64,000 nt of DNA, taken from Mixophyes australis (Eukaryota; Chordata; Amphibia; Anura; Limnodynastidae). Below, piece by piece: positions 9,876 through 23,300 of this stretch. The DNA lies in assembly GCA_036250195.1 (NCBI GenBank), contig JAVHZZ010000010.1:77557423-77621422 (forward strand), in the 5' to 3' direction. How positions within the stretch are numbered: position 1 is the first letter of the stretch; every line of letters starts with the position of its first letter. The translations under genes and the position numbers were made by a program. Under the pieces are notes generated by a model. The model saw only the letters and a list, made by a program, of their open reading frames with translations. It had not been told where the DNA came from and searched no databases.

Positions 9876-12800
9876 AATGTTGGTAGGGTATATAAACTGT
9901 ACTATATGCTTGCACATGGTTGTAAATTGTTCTTTCAATTACATACTACAATTATGTCCCCTGTAACATAATCCCGTTCCCCTATAACACATCCCCCTTC
10001 CCCTGTAACACATCCCCCTTCCCCTGTAACACATCCCCCTTCCCCTGTAACACATCCCCCTTCCCCTGTAACACATCCCCCTTCCCCTGTAACACATCCC
10101 CCTTCCACTGTAACACATCCCCCTTTCCCTGTAACACATCCCCCTTTCCCTGTAACACATCCCCCTTTCCCTGTAACACATCCCCCTTTCCCTGTAACAC
10201 ATCCCCCTTTCCCTGTAACACATTCCCCTTTCCCTGTAACACATTCCCCTTTCCCTGTAACACATCCCCCTTTCCCTGTAACACATCCCCCTTTCCCTGT
10301 AACACATCCCCCTTCCCCTGTAACACATCCCCCTTTCCCTGTAACACATCCCCCTTCCCCTGTAACACATCCCCCTTCCCCTGTAACACATCCCCCTTTC
10401 CCTGTAACACATTTACCCTTCCCCTGTAACACATTCGCCTTCCCATGAAACACATTCCTCTTCCCCTGTAACACATTCCTCTTCCCCTGTAACACATCCA
10501 CCTTCCCTATAACACATTCCCCCTTCCCCTGTAACACTTCCCCCTTCCCCTGTAACACATCCCCCCTTCCTCTGTAACATATTCCCCCTTCCCCTGGAAC
10601 ATATTCCCCCTTCCCCTGGAACATATTCCCCCTTCCCCTGGAACATATTGCCCCTTCCCCTGGAACATATTCCCCCTTCCCCTGGAACACACTTCCCCTT
10701 CCCTCTAACACATTCCCCTTCCCCTTTAATACATCCCCCTTCACCCACTATAAAACAAAACCCCTTCCCCTGTAACACATTCCCCTTCCCCTATAACACA
10801 TTCCCCTTCCCCTATAACACATTCCCCTTCCCCTATAACACATTCCCCTTCCCCTATAACACATTCCCCTTCCCCTATAACACATGCCCCATCCCCTGTA
10901 ACACATCCCTTCCCCTGTAACACATCCCCCTTTCCCCTGTTACACATCCCCTATCCCTATAACACATCCCCCTATCCCTATAACACATCCCCCTTTCCCC
11001 TATAACAAATCCCCCTTCCAATATAACACATTCCCCCTTCCCCTGTAACACATCCCCCTTCACCTGTAACACATCCCCCTTTCCGCATAACACATCCCCC
11101 TTTCCCCATAACACATCCCCCTATCCCTATAACACATCCCCCTTCCAATATAACATATCCACCTTTCCCCTGTAACACATCCCCCTTTCCCTGTAACACA
11201 TCCCCCTTTCCCTGTAACACATTCCCCTTTCCCTGTAAAACATCCCCCTTCCCCTGTAATACATCTCCTTTCCCCTGTAACACATTCGCCTTCCCATGAA
11301 ACACATTCCTCTTCCCCTGTAACACATTCCTCTTCCCCTGTAACACATTCCTCTTCCCCTGTAACACATCCACCTTTCCTATAACACATTCCCCCTTCCC
11401 CTGTAACACTTCCCCCTTCCCCTGTAACACATCCCCCCTTCCTCTGTAACATATTCCCTCTTCCCCTGGAACATATTCCCCCCTTCCCCTGGAACATATT
11501 CCCCCTTCCCCTGGAACATATTTCCCCCTTCCCCTGGAACATATTCCCCCTTCCCCTGTAACACACTTCCCTTCCCTCTAACACATTCCCCTTCCCCTTT
11601 AATACATCCCCCTTCACCCACTATAAAACAAAACCCCTTCCCCTGTAACACATTCCCCTTCCCCTGTAAAACATCCTTCTTCCCCTGTAACACATTTCCC
11701 TTCCCCCTGTAACACATTTCCCTTCCCCTGTAACACATTTCCCTTCCCCTGTAAAACATGCCCCTTCCCCTGTAACACATGCCCCTTCCCCTGTAACACA
11801 TCCTCCTTCCGCTGTAACACATCCCCTTTTCCCTGTAACACATCCCCTTTTCCCTGTAACACATCCCCCTTTCCCTATAACACATTCCCCCTTTCCCCAT
11901 AACACATCCCCCTATCCCTATAACACATCCCCCTTTCTCTATAACACATCCCCCTTCCAAAACAACAAATCCCCCCTTCCCTTGTAACACCTTCCCCTGT
12001 AACACATCCCCTATAACACATCCCCCTTTCCCTGTAACAGATCCCCCTTTCCCTGTAACACATCCCCCATGCAATATAACACCATCCACTTCCCCTGTAA
12101 CACATCCCACTATAACACATGCCCTATCCCCTATAACACATTCTCCCTTCCCCCTTGAACACATTCCCCCTTCCTCTGTAAAACTTCCACCTTCCCATGT
12201 AACACATCCCCCATGTCATATAACATATTCCCCTTCCCGTGTAAAACATCCCCCTTCCCCTGTAAATCATCCCCATTCACCCCCTCTAAAACAAAACCCA
12301 TTCCCCGGTAACACATGCCCTTTCCCCTTGTAACTCATTCCCCTTTCCCCTTGTAACTCATTCCCCTTGTAACTCATTCCTCTTCCCCTTTAACACATAC
12401 CCCTTCCTCTGTAACACATTCCCCCTTCCCCTGTAACGCATCCCCCTTACCCTGTAACGCATCCCTCTTCCCCTGTAACGCATCCCCCTTCCCCTGTAAC
12501 GCATCCCCCTTCCCCTGTAACGCATCCCCCTTCCCCTGTAACGCATCCCCCTTCCCCTGTAACACATCCGCCTTCCCCTGTAAAACATTTCCCATCTCCT
12601 GTAACACATCCACTTTCCCCTGTAACACATCCCCTTCTCCTATAACACATTCCCCCTTCCCCTGTAACTTATTCCCCCTTCCCCTGTAAAACTTCCTACT
12701 TCCCCTGTAACACATCCCCCATGCCAAATAACACATTCCCCTTCCCGTGTAAAACATCCCCTTCCCCTATAACACATCTGCCTTCCCCTGTAACACATCC

Positions 12801-13130
12801 CCCTATCCCTATAACACATCCCCCTATCCCTATAACACATCCCCCTTCCCCTGTAAAACATCCCCCTTCCCCTGTAATACATTTCCCATCCCCTGTAACA
12901 CATCCACTTTCCCCTGTAACACATCCCCCTTCCCCTATAACACATTCCCCTTTCCCCTGCAACAACATTCCCTCTTCCCCCTGTAAAACTTCCTCCTTCC
13001 CCTGTAACACATCCCCGATGCCAAATAACACATTCTCCTTCCCGTGTAAAACATCCCCTTTCCCCTGTAACACAATTCCCCTTACCCTTTAACACATCCC
13101 CACTTCCTGTAACACATCCCCATCCCCTGT

Positions 13131-13520
13131 AACACATCCCCCTATCCCTATAACACATCCCCCTATCCCTATAACACATCCTCCTATCCCTATAACACAT
13201 CCCCCTATCCCTATAACACATCCCCCTTTCCCTATAACACATCTCCCCCTTTCCCTATAACACATCCCCCCTTTCCCCTATAACACATCCCCCTATCCCT
13301 ATAACACATCCCCCTATCCCTATAACACATCCCCCTATCCCTATAACACATCCCCCTATCCCTATAACACATCCCCCTATCCCTATAACACATCCCCCTA
13401 TCCCTATAACACATCCCCCTATCCCTATAACACATCCCCCTATCCCTATAACACATCCCCCTATCCCTATAACACATCCCCCCTATCCCTATAACACATC
13501 CCCCTATCCCTATAACACAT
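13131..13520. repeat. Satellite A block, CTATCCCTATAACACAT type
   Basis: About fifteen units, with a small interruption near 13215-13280, in which both variable halves read CCCCTATCCCTAT. Smaller groups of the same type occur at about 1988-2052, 2832-2905, 6572-6620 and 12797-12840. The uniformity of this block indicates recent local amplification. Confidence 0.85.
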
Positions 13521-13770
13521 CCCCCTTCCAATATAACATATCCCCCTTCCCCTGTAACACATCCCCCTTTCCCTGTAACACATTCCCCCTTCCCCTGTAA
13601 CACATCCCCCTTCCCCTATACGACATCCCCATCCCCTGTAACACATCCCCCTTTCCTTATAACACATCCCCCATTTTCCCCCTATCCCTATAACACATCC
13701 CCCTTTCCCTATAACACATCCCCCTTCCAATATAACACATCCCCCCTTCCAATATAACACATCCCCCCTT

Positions 13771-14160
13771 TCCCTGTAACACATCCCCCTTTCCCTGTAA
13801 CACATCCCCCTTTCCCTGTAACACATCCCCCTTTCCCTGTAACACATCCCCCTTTCCCTGTAACACATCCCCCTTTCCCTGTAACACATCCCCCTTTCCC
13901 TGTAACACATCCCCCTTTCCCTGTAACACATCCCCCTTTCCCTGTAACACATCCCCCTTTCCCTGTAACACATCCCCCTTTCCCTGTAACACATCCCCCT
14001 TTCCCTGTAACACATCCCCCTTTCCCTGTAACACATCCCCCTTTCCCTGTAACACATCCCCCTTTCCCTGTAACACATCCCCCTTTCCCTGTAACACATC
14101 CCCCTTTCCCTGTAACACATTCCCCTTTCCCTGTAACACATTCCCCTTTCCCTGTAACAC
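13771..14160. repeat. Satellite A block, TTTCCCTGTAACACAT type, nearly perfect
   Basis: About eighteen successive units reading ATCCCCCTTTCCCTGTAACAC with essentially no differences, ending with two ATTCCCC variants. Related shorter runs stand at about 6180-6265, 6890-7015, 10117-10305 and 14415-14520. It is the most homogeneous run in array 2. Confidence 0.85.
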
Positions 14161-15404
14161 ATCCCCCTTCTCCTATAACACATACAGCGTTTCCCTGTAA
14201 CACATCCCCCTTGCCATATAACACATTCCCCTTTCCCTGTAAAACATCCCCCTTCCCCTATAACACATCCCCCTTCCAATATAACACATCCCCCTTCCAA
14301 TATAACACATCCCCCTTCCAATATAACACATCCCCCCTTCCAATATAACACATCCCCCCTTCCTCTGTAACACATCCCCCCTTCCTCTGTAACACATCCC
14401 CCTTCCCCTGTAACACATTCCCCTTTCCCTGTAACACATCCCCCTTTCCCTGTAACACATCCCCCTTTCCCTGTAACACATCCCCCTTTCCCTGTAACAC
14501 ATTCCCCTTTCCCTGTAACACATCCCCCTTCTCCTATAACACATACCGCGTTTCCCTGTAACACATCCCCCTTGCCATATAACACATTCCCCTTTCCCTG
14601 TAAAACATCCCCCTTCCCCTATAACACATCCCCCTTCCAATATAACACATCCCCCCTTCCAATATAACACATCCCCCCTTCCTCTGTAACACATCCCCCC
14701 TTCCTCTGTAACACATTCCCCTTTCCCTGTAACACGTCCCCTTTGCCATATAACACCTCCCCGTTCCCCTGTAACACATCCCCCTTCACCCCCTATAAAA
14801 CAAAACCCATTCCCCTATAATACATCCCCCTTCCCCTGTAACCACTGTGGTGGGGTATTGTAGCTCTGTATGGCCATGAGAGCTGCTGTGATGTTACTGT
14901 ACTATCTCACAACCCTTCAACAAGCTGCCAAACCAGCAACCCAGCTTGTAAAATATATCCCTGGTAAGGTGATAATGAGGAAAAGTTGTCACATTTCAGA
15001 GTGGCAAAGTGAAACCGGGATGCAGGGTCCGAGATGTGGATGAATCACTCTACTATATGGAAATAATGCTGGATGAGAAAAAGCATTGGCCAAATAAAAA
15101 ATAAAAAAATTAAACATAGGAGCCACTTCCAACTAAGGCATATATACACTATAAATGACACTGTCTTCATCTTTAAACATAAAAGAAAATCCACCCACAA
15201 ATTCCTCTACCCATCAAATCACAGATCCTCCCTTAAAATAAATACATTACAGTGTATACAGGGAGCTGTGAGACCGGTGACATCACATGACTCCATCCTC
15301 CTGCTGATATCACGTACCTGTAGTCATGGCAACGGTGATGTTTATTTTCGAGTTGTGAGCGGCAGTTATAAGTCACGAGTGAAGCAGAAACTATTGGAGG
15401 AGAA

Positions 15405-15572
15405 AAAGAAGGAAGGAAGGAAGGAAGGAAGAGGAACAGAAAGGGTAAGAAGAAAGAGACAGCAGAGCTGAAGAAGAAGAGGGCAAGTCCTGAGGATGAC
15501 CATGGGAAGAAGAGGAAGAGGAAGAGGAAGAGAGCAAGACCGAGGAATTAGATGGTGATCAGCCAAGACCAG
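15405..15572 (+). pseudogene. Decayed lysine-rich exon-like fragment, copy 2
   Basis: Counterpart of 8035-8197. The GGAA run is longer and the initiating ATG of copy 1 (in AAGATGGAAGG) is missing, so the upstream frame now reads KKKEGRKEGRGTERVRRKRQQS and stops. The GAAGAGGAAGAG tract is expanded by 12 bp. The TAG that ends the basic stretch and the CAG/GTACAG donor-like site (15572) are both kept. Frame disruption in both copies favours a relic or a chance feature over an active exon. Confidence 0.2.
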
Positions 15573-16110
15573 GTACAGAGGGGAAGGCGGTATCTATAGG
15601 CATCTTTTTTTTTTTACTAATGAACACTTGTAGAACCCCAGCAGTGACAGGTGAGGAAGGGTTTTCTATGTCGCACCAATTTATAGAAATAATTAGGTTG
15701 GAGTCACTTTACCCTATATTTAAATTCCTGAGATAATACTCATATGTTAAATGCGGGGTGCAACCACTAAAATGAATTTGATAGCAAAGAAAAAGAAAGA
15801 GTTTATTTAATGTAGTACATATGAGTTGATCCTAATTTCTGACACTTATAGATTAACGTCTCTTTATACTTAAAAACAACTTTATCTTTACTTAAAACTT
15901 GCTTACTACATAGCGAAATAAAGGTGAAATTGTGTATAAGTGAATAAATCAAATGTGAGATTAAAATTGCTGGATGCACTTAGTATTTTAGGTACTATAA
16001 CTTATTGAGGTATGAGTTACTTGCTGAATCAGCATTTGTAAATTCTCTTATTAAAACGAAGTTGACCTAATTAGTAGCTATTAAAGGTAGGTGACCTAAT
16101 TAAGAACCCC

Positions 16111-16708
16111 CAAAAAAGGAAAAAGAAAAGAAAATGTGTGAACAAGGGGCACTCCATAGCTTACAAATTTCCCACATTTAAAACATGCATTTCTGCTTTT
16201 TTAGTATACATTAAAAATAAAATGTAAAAGGATTGTTTTTCTTCAATCTAAATAGTTAGCAAAATATTAAAAAGGATTAATGAAACTCGAAATCCAAAAA
16301 AATAACTGTTAAAATAGCAGCCAATAGCTGATAAACCATGTCACTACACCTTAAATAGCATTATCATATTTTTGTTAAGTGTCTGCTTTTTGTTATAATA
16401 TTGGCAATGAATATATAATAAAGATATTTTAAGAGCTTAAAGTACCTTTATTATATGATCATATGGTTATTTAAGTAGTGGTGACGTGGTTGGACAGCTA
16501 TTTTCTGCTATTTTAATAGGTTTGCTTTGGATTTCTATTTTCATAAATCCTGTTTAATTTTTCGCTAGTTAATTGCAGAAAAACAATCCTTTTACATTTT
16601 ATTTTTAATGTATACCAATAAAGCAGAAATGTATGTTTTAAATGTGGGGAATTTGTAAGCTATGGAGTGCCCCCTGTACACACATTTTCTTTTCTTTTTC
16701 CTTTTTTG
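16111..16708. mobile_element. 598-bp foldback / MITE-like palindrome, copy 2
   Basis: Same length and structure as the element at 8744-9341, with the left arm starting CAAAAAAGGAAAAAG at 16111 and the right arm ending CTTTTTTG at 16708. It arrived by duplication of the whole segment and not by separate insertion, because flanks on both sides are also shared. Confidence 0.6.
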
Positions 16709-16749
16709 TGAATTGTCGTCATGTGTGGGTGCTCCCCCTCTATAGTGTA

Positions 16750-16761
<12 letters not shown>

Positions 16762-16838
<77 letters not shown>
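16762..16838. repeat. (TA)n microsatellite, copy 2 (about 38 units)
   Basis: Preceded by a short (TG)n run. Nearly twice the length of the copy-1 tract. A run of this length can extrude cruciforms and is also error-prone in assembly, so the exact count is uncertain. Confidence 0.93.
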
Positions 16839-16840
<2 letters not shown>

Positions 16841-17331
16841 CTTTGATGAATTATTAGAAAAAATGTAGGGTTTGTGACTGCACTCAATCCAGTGTGTATC
16901 TTATTGTAACAAATTAAGAGCCCAGCAGTAACAGACCAAAAATGGGCAATTTTGTATGTTGAAAATGTTACAGTATAAACTATATTGAGGGCCATTCCAT
17001 GTTCCAAATATTAAGTGTTACTATGGTTATTCAGGTATTAAAGATATTTAAAAGGCAAAAACAATCAATGGACCAGTACAATCAATATTTAGGGGAACTT
17101 TTATGAAAACAGGTACATAACAAAAAGGTAATGTTACCCATAGTTAAAAATCGTATTTCAGTGGTCCTTTTTTAGTTCAGTTTGGAAAATGAATATAAAC
17201 AACACTGTATATATAGATTTGATGAGGACATTATTATTATTAGTATTTAAATGTTGGTAGGGTATATAAAATGTACTGTATGCTTGCACATGGTTGTAAA
17301 TTGTTCTTTCAATTACATACTACAATTATGT

Positions 17332-20300
17332 CCCCTGTAACACCCCCCTTCCGCTGTAACATAATCCCGTTCCCCTATAACACATCCCCCTTCCCCAAAA
17401 ACACCCCCCCCTCCCCTATAACACATTCACCCTTCCCCTGTAACACATTCCCCTTCCCATGTAACACATTCCCCTTCCGCTGTAACACATTCCCCTTCCG
17501 CTGTAACACATCCCCCTTCCCCTGTAACACTTCCCCCTTCCCCTATAACACATTCCCCCTTCCCCTATAACACATTCCCCCTTCCCCTATAACACATTCC
17601 CCCTTCCCCTATAACACATTCCCCCTTCCCCTATAACACATCCCCCCTTCCCCTGTAACACATCCCCCCTTTCCCTGTAACACATCCCCCCTTTCCCTGT
17701 AACACATCCCCCCTTTCCCTGTAACACTTCCCCCTTTCCCTTTAACACAACCCCCTTTCCCTATAACACAACCCCCTTTCCCTATAACACATCCGCCTTT
17801 CCCTATAACACATCCGCCTTTCCCTATAACACATCCGCCTTTCCCTATAACACATCCCCCTTTCCCTATAACACATCCCCCTTTCCCTATAACACATCCC
17901 CCATCCCCTGTAACACATCCCCCATCCCCTGTAACACATTGTCCTTCCCCTGTAACACATTTCCCTTCCCCTGTAACACATTTCCCTACCCCTGTAAAAC
18001 ATCCTCCTTCCCCTGTAATACATGCCCCTTCCCCTGTTACACATCCCCTTTCCACTGTAACACATTCCCCTTCCTCTTTAACAGATCCCCCTTCACCCAC
18101 TATAAAACAAAACCTTTTCCCCTGTAATACAACCACCTTCCCCTATAACACATCCCTCTGTCCCTATAACACATCCCACTTTCCCAAAAACACATCCCCT
18201 TTCCGTGTAACACATCCCCCTACCTCTGTAACACACCCCTATGCCATATAACACATTCCCCTTCCCCTGTAACACATCCCCCTTCCCCTGTAAATCATCC
18301 CCCTTCACCCCCAATAAAACAAAACCCTTTCCCCTGTAATACAACCCCCTTCCCCTATAACACATCCCTCTGTCCCTATAACACATCCCACTTTCCCAAA
18401 AACACATCCCCTTTCCATGTAACGCATCCCCCTACCTCTGTAACACACCCCTATGCCATATAACACATTCCCCTTCCCCTGTAAAACATCCTCATTCCTT
18501 TGTAACACATCCCCCTTCCCCTGTAACACATGCCCTATCCCCTGTAACACATCCCCCTTCACCCCCTATAAAACTAAACCTCTTCCTATGTAACACATTT
18601 TCCTTTCCCAAAAACACATCCCCCTTTTCCTGTAACACATTCCCCTTTCCCTGCAAAACAAGCCCCCTTTCCCTGTAACACATGCCCTTTCCTTTGTAAC
18701 AAATTCCCCTTCCCCTTTAACACGTTCCCCTTCCCCTTTAACACATTCCCCTTCCCGTTTAACACATTCCCCCTCCCCCTATAACACATTCCCCCTTCTA
18801 CTAAAACACAATCCCCATGCCCTGTAAAAAAATCCTTCTTTCCCTATAACACATCCCCCATCCCATATAACACCCCCCCATTTCCCCTGTAACACATCCC
18901 CTATAACACATGCCCTATCCCCTATAACACATCATCCTTTCTTTATAACATATCCCCCTTTCCCAAAAACACATCCCCCTTCACCAACTATAAAACAAAT
19001 CCCCATCCCCTGTAACACATCCCCTTTCCCCTGTAACACATCTCCCTTTCCCTACAACACATGCCCTTTCCCTGTAACACATCCCCATCCCATATAACAT
19101 CCCCCACTTCTCCTGTAACACATCTCCTATAACACATGCCCTTTCCCTTATAACACATAACCTTTCCCTTGTAACACATCCCCATTTTCCTGTAACAGAT
19201 CCCTCTTCACCCCCTATAAAACAAAACCACTTCCCCTGTAACACATTACCCTTCCCCTGTAAAACAGCCCCCATCCCCTGTAACACATCCCCCTCTCCCT
19301 GTAACACATCCCCCTTTTCACAAATACATCCCCCTTCCCCTGTAACACATCCCCCTTCCCCTGTAACACATCCCCCTTCACATGTAACACATCCCCCTTC
19401 CCCTGTAACACTTCCCCCTTCCCCTGTAACACATCCCCCTTCCCCTGTAACACATCCCCCTTCCCCTGTAACACATCCCCCTTCCCCTGTAACACATCCC
19501 CCTTCCCCTGTAACACATCCCCCTTCCCCTGTAACACATCCCCCTTTCCCTGTAACACCCCCCCCTTTCCCTGTAACACCCCCCCCTTTCCCTGTAACAC
19601 ATCCCCCTTTCCCTGTAACACATCCTCCTTTCCCTGTAACACATCCCCCTTTCCCTGTAACACATTTCCCTTCCCCTGTAACACATTCCCCTTCCACTGT
19701 AACACATCCCCCTTCACCCCCTATAAAACAAAACCCATTCCCCTGTAATACAACCCCCTTCCTTTATAACACATGCCCTTTCCTTTGTAACACGTTCCCC
19801 TTCCCCTTTATCACATCCCCCTTCCCCTTTAACACGATTCCCCTTCCCCTTTAACACATTCCCCATCCACTGCAACACATTCCCCTTCCTCTATAACACA
19901 TTCCCCCTTCCACTGTAACACATTCCCCATGCCCTGTAAAAAAATCCTCCTTCCCCTGTAACACATCCCCTATAACACATACCCTAACCCCTATAACACA
20001 TTTCCCTTTCTCTATAACACATTTCCCTTTCTCTATAACACATTTCCCTTTCTCTATAACACATCCCCCTTTCCCAAAAGCACATCCCCCTTCCCCTGTA
20101 ACACATCCCCATTCCCCTATAACACATCCCCCTTCACCCCCTATAAAACAAAACCCATTCCCCTGTAATACAACCCCCTTCCTTTGTAACACATGCCCTT
20201 TCCTTTGTAACACGTTCCCCTTCCCATTTAACAAGATTCCCCTTCCCCTTTAACACATTCCCCATCCACTGCAACACATTCCCCTTCCTCTATAACACAT

Positions 20301-23300
20301 TCCCCCTTCCACTGTAACACATTCCCCATGCCCTGTAAAAAAAATCCTCCTTCCCCTGTAACACATCCCCTATAACACATACCCTATCCCCTATAACACA
20401 TACCCTAATCCCTATAACACATTTCCCTTTCTCTATAACACATCCCCCTTTCCCAAAAGCACATCCCCTTCCCCTGTAACACATCCCCCTTTCCTTGTAG
20501 CACATCCCCCTTTCCCTGTAACACATCCCCCTTCACCCCCTATAAAACAAAACCCATCCCCTGTAATACAACCCCCTTCCTTTGTAACACATGCCCTTTC
20601 CTTTGTAACACGTTCCCCTTCCCCTTTATCACATCCCCCTTCCCCTTTATCACATCCCCCTTCCCCTTTAACACGATTCCCCTTCCCCTTTAACACATTC
20701 CCCATCCACTGCAACACATTCCCCTTCCTCTATAACACATTCCCCCTTCCACTGTAACACATTCCCCATGCCCTGTAAAAAAATCCTCCTTCCCCTGTAA
20801 CACATCCCCTATAACACATACCCCATCCCCTATAACACATACCCTATCCCCTATAACACATTTCCCTTTCTCTATAACACATCCCCCTTTCCCAAAAGCA
20901 CATCACCCTTCCCCTGTAACACATCCCCCTTTCCCTGTAGCACATCCCCCTTTCCCTGTAGCACATCCCCCTTTCCCTGTAGCACATCCCCCTTTCCCTG
21001 TAGCACATCCCCCTTTCCCTGTAGCACATCCCCCTTTCCCTGTAGCACATCCTCCTTTCCCTGTAGCACATCCCCCTTTCCCTGTAGCACATCCCCCTTT
21101 CCCTGTAGCACATCCCCCTTTCCCTGTAGCACATCCCCCTTTCCCTGTAGCACATCCCCCTTTCCCTGTAGCACATCCCCCTTTCCCTGTAGCACATCCC
21201 CCTTTCCCTGTAGCACATCCCCCTTTCCCTGTAGCACATTCTGCTTCCCCTGTAACACATCCCCTTTCACCCCCTATAATACAAAACCACTTCCCTTGCA
21301 ACACATTCCCCTTTCCCTGTAACACATCCCCCTTTCCCAAAAGCACATTTCCCTTCCCCTGTAACACATCCCCCTTCCCCTATATCACATTCCCCTTCCC
21401 CTGTAGCACATCCCCCTTCCCCTGTAGCACATCCCCCTTCCCCTGTAGCACATTCCCCTTTCCCTGTAGCACATCTCTCTTCCCCTGTAACACATCCCCC
21501 TTCCCCTGTAGCACATCCATCTTTCCCTGTAACACATTCCCCTTCCCCTATCTCACATCCCCTTTCCATGTAACAGATCCCCCTTTCCCTGTAACGAATG
21601 CCCCTTCACCCCCAATAAAACAAAACCCCTTCCCCTGTAACACATTCCCCTTCCTCTGTAACACATTCCCCTTCTCTTGTAACACACTCCCCTTCCCCTG
21701 TAACACATCCCCAATCCCCTGTAACACATCCCCATTCCCCTGTAACACATCCCCCTTTCCCTATAACACATCTACCTTTCCAAAAACACTTCTCCCTTCC
21801 CCTGTAACACATTCCCCTTCCTCTGTAACACATTCCCCTTCTCTTGTAACACACTCCCCTTCCCCTGTAACACATCCCCCTTTCCCTATAACACATCCCC
21901 CTTTCCCAAAAGCACATTTCCCTTCCCCTGTAACACATCCCCCTTCCCCTATATCACATTCCCCTTCCCCTGTAGCACATCCCCCTTCCCCTGTAGCACA
22001 TCCCCCTTCCCCTGTAGCACATTCCCCTTTCCCTGTAGCACATCTCTCTTCCCCTGTAACACATCCCCCTTCCCCTGTAGCACATCCATCTTTCCCTGTA
22101 ACACATTCCCCTTCCCCTATCTCACATCCCCTTTCCATGTAACAGATCCCCCTTTCCCTGTAACGAATGCCCATTCACCCCCAATAAAACAAAACCCCTT
22201 CCCCTGTAACACATTCCCCTTCCTCTGTAACACATTCCCCTTCTCTTGTAACACACTCCCCTTCCCCTGTAACACATCCCCAATCCCCTGTAACACATCC
22301 CCATTCCCCTGTAACACATCCCCCTTTCCCTATAACACATCTACCTTTCCAAAAACACTTCTCCCTTCCCCTGTAACACATTCCCCTTCCTCTGTAACAC
22401 ATTCCCCTTCTCTTGTAACACACTCCCCTTCCCCTGTAACACATCCCCCTTCCCCTGTAACACATCCCCCATCCCATATAACATCCCCCACTTCTCCTGT
22501 AACACATCCCCTATAACACGTCCCCTATAACAAATCACCTTTCCCTTGTAACATATCCCCATTTCCCTGTAACAGATCCCCAACAGATCCCCCTTTCACT
22601 GTAACACATGCCCCTTCGCATGTAACACATCCCTCTTGACCCCCTATAAAACAAAACCACTTCCCCTGTAAAACTTCCTCCTTCCCCTGTAACACATTCC
22701 CCTTCTGTGTAAAACATATCTCTTCCACTGTAACACATCCCCCTTTCCCTGTAGCACATCCCCCTTTCCCTGTAGCACATCCTCCTTTCCCTGTAGCACA
22801 TCCCCCTTTCCCTGTAGCACATCCCCCTTTCCCTGTAGCACATCCCCCTTTCCCTGTAGCACATCGCCCTTTCCCTGTAGCACATCGCCCTTTCCCTGTA
22901 GCACATCGCCCTTTCCCTGTAGCACATTCTGCTTCCCCTGTAACACATCCCCTTTCACCCCCTATAATACAAAACCACTTCCCTTGCAACACATTCCCCT
23001 TTCCCTGTAACACATCCCCCTTTCCCTATAACACATCCCCCTTTCCCAAAAGCACATTTCCCTTCCCCTGTAACACATCCCCCTTCCCCTATATCACATT
23101 CCCCTTCCCCTGTAGCACATCCCCCTTCCCCTGTAGCACATCCCCCTTCCCCTGTAGCACATTCCCCTTTCCCTGTAGCACATCTCTCTTCCCCTGTAAC
23201 ACATCCCCCTTCCCCTGTAGCACATCCATCTTTCCCTGTAACACATTCCCCTTCCCCTATCTCACATCCCCTTTCCATGTAACAGATCCCCCTTTCCCTG

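Larger units (their letters stand above)
7481..9957. repeat. Spacer segment S, copy 1 (AT-rich, duplicated)
   Basis: A non-satellite segment of 2477 bp embedded in satellite A, beginning CACTGTGGTGGGG and ending ACAATTATGT where CCCCTGTAACAT resumes. It returns at 14843-17331 in the same orientation with roughly a dozen substitutions noticed by eye, plus microsatellite length changes. In order it holds: a GC-moderate part with a CATCACATGACTCC stretch (about 7915), an X-box-like site, a lysine-rich exon-like stretch with a splice-donor-like CAG/GTACAG (about 8040-8197), a poly-T run, about 500 bp of AT-rich DNA in which I recognise nothing, a 598-bp foldback element, (TA)n, further AT-rich DNA, and (ATT)n. 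Frames up to about 125 codons occur (for example 7711-8085) but resemble no family I know, and the tail of that frame changes between the two copies. Confidence 0.93.
9958..14842. repeat. Satellite A, array 2
   Basis: About 230 units of the same 21-bp family lying between the two copies of segment S. The start (about 9970-10400) is a regular run of TTTCCCTGTAACACAT and TTCCCCTGTAACACAT units. About 10560-10690 and 11440-11560 hold units with CCTGGAACATATTCCC. About 13130-14160 holds two large homogeneous blocks. The final 600 bp (CCTTCCAATATAACAC, ACCGCGTTTCCCTG and CTTGCCATATAACAC units) parallel the last 500 bp of array 1, so the duplicated unit that created the second spacer copy included adjoining satellite. 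Confidence 0.97.
14843..17331. repeat. Spacer segment S, copy 2
   Basis: Direct copy of 7481-9957, 2489 bp long, at an offset of 7362 at its left end. The order of features is identical. Differences seen by eye include TAGCTC/TAGCTT and GGTAAGG/GGTGAGG near the left end, a four-base AAGA loss in AACAGACC (16930), a 12-bp longer GAGGAA tract near 15512, shorter poly-T, longer (TA)n and much shorter (ATT)n. At its right end the satellite resumes with one extra unit (CACCCCCCTTCCGCTGTAA) compared with copy 1. Substitution divergence looks well under 2 percent, so duplication was recent or gene conversion has kept the copies alike. Confidence 0.93.
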
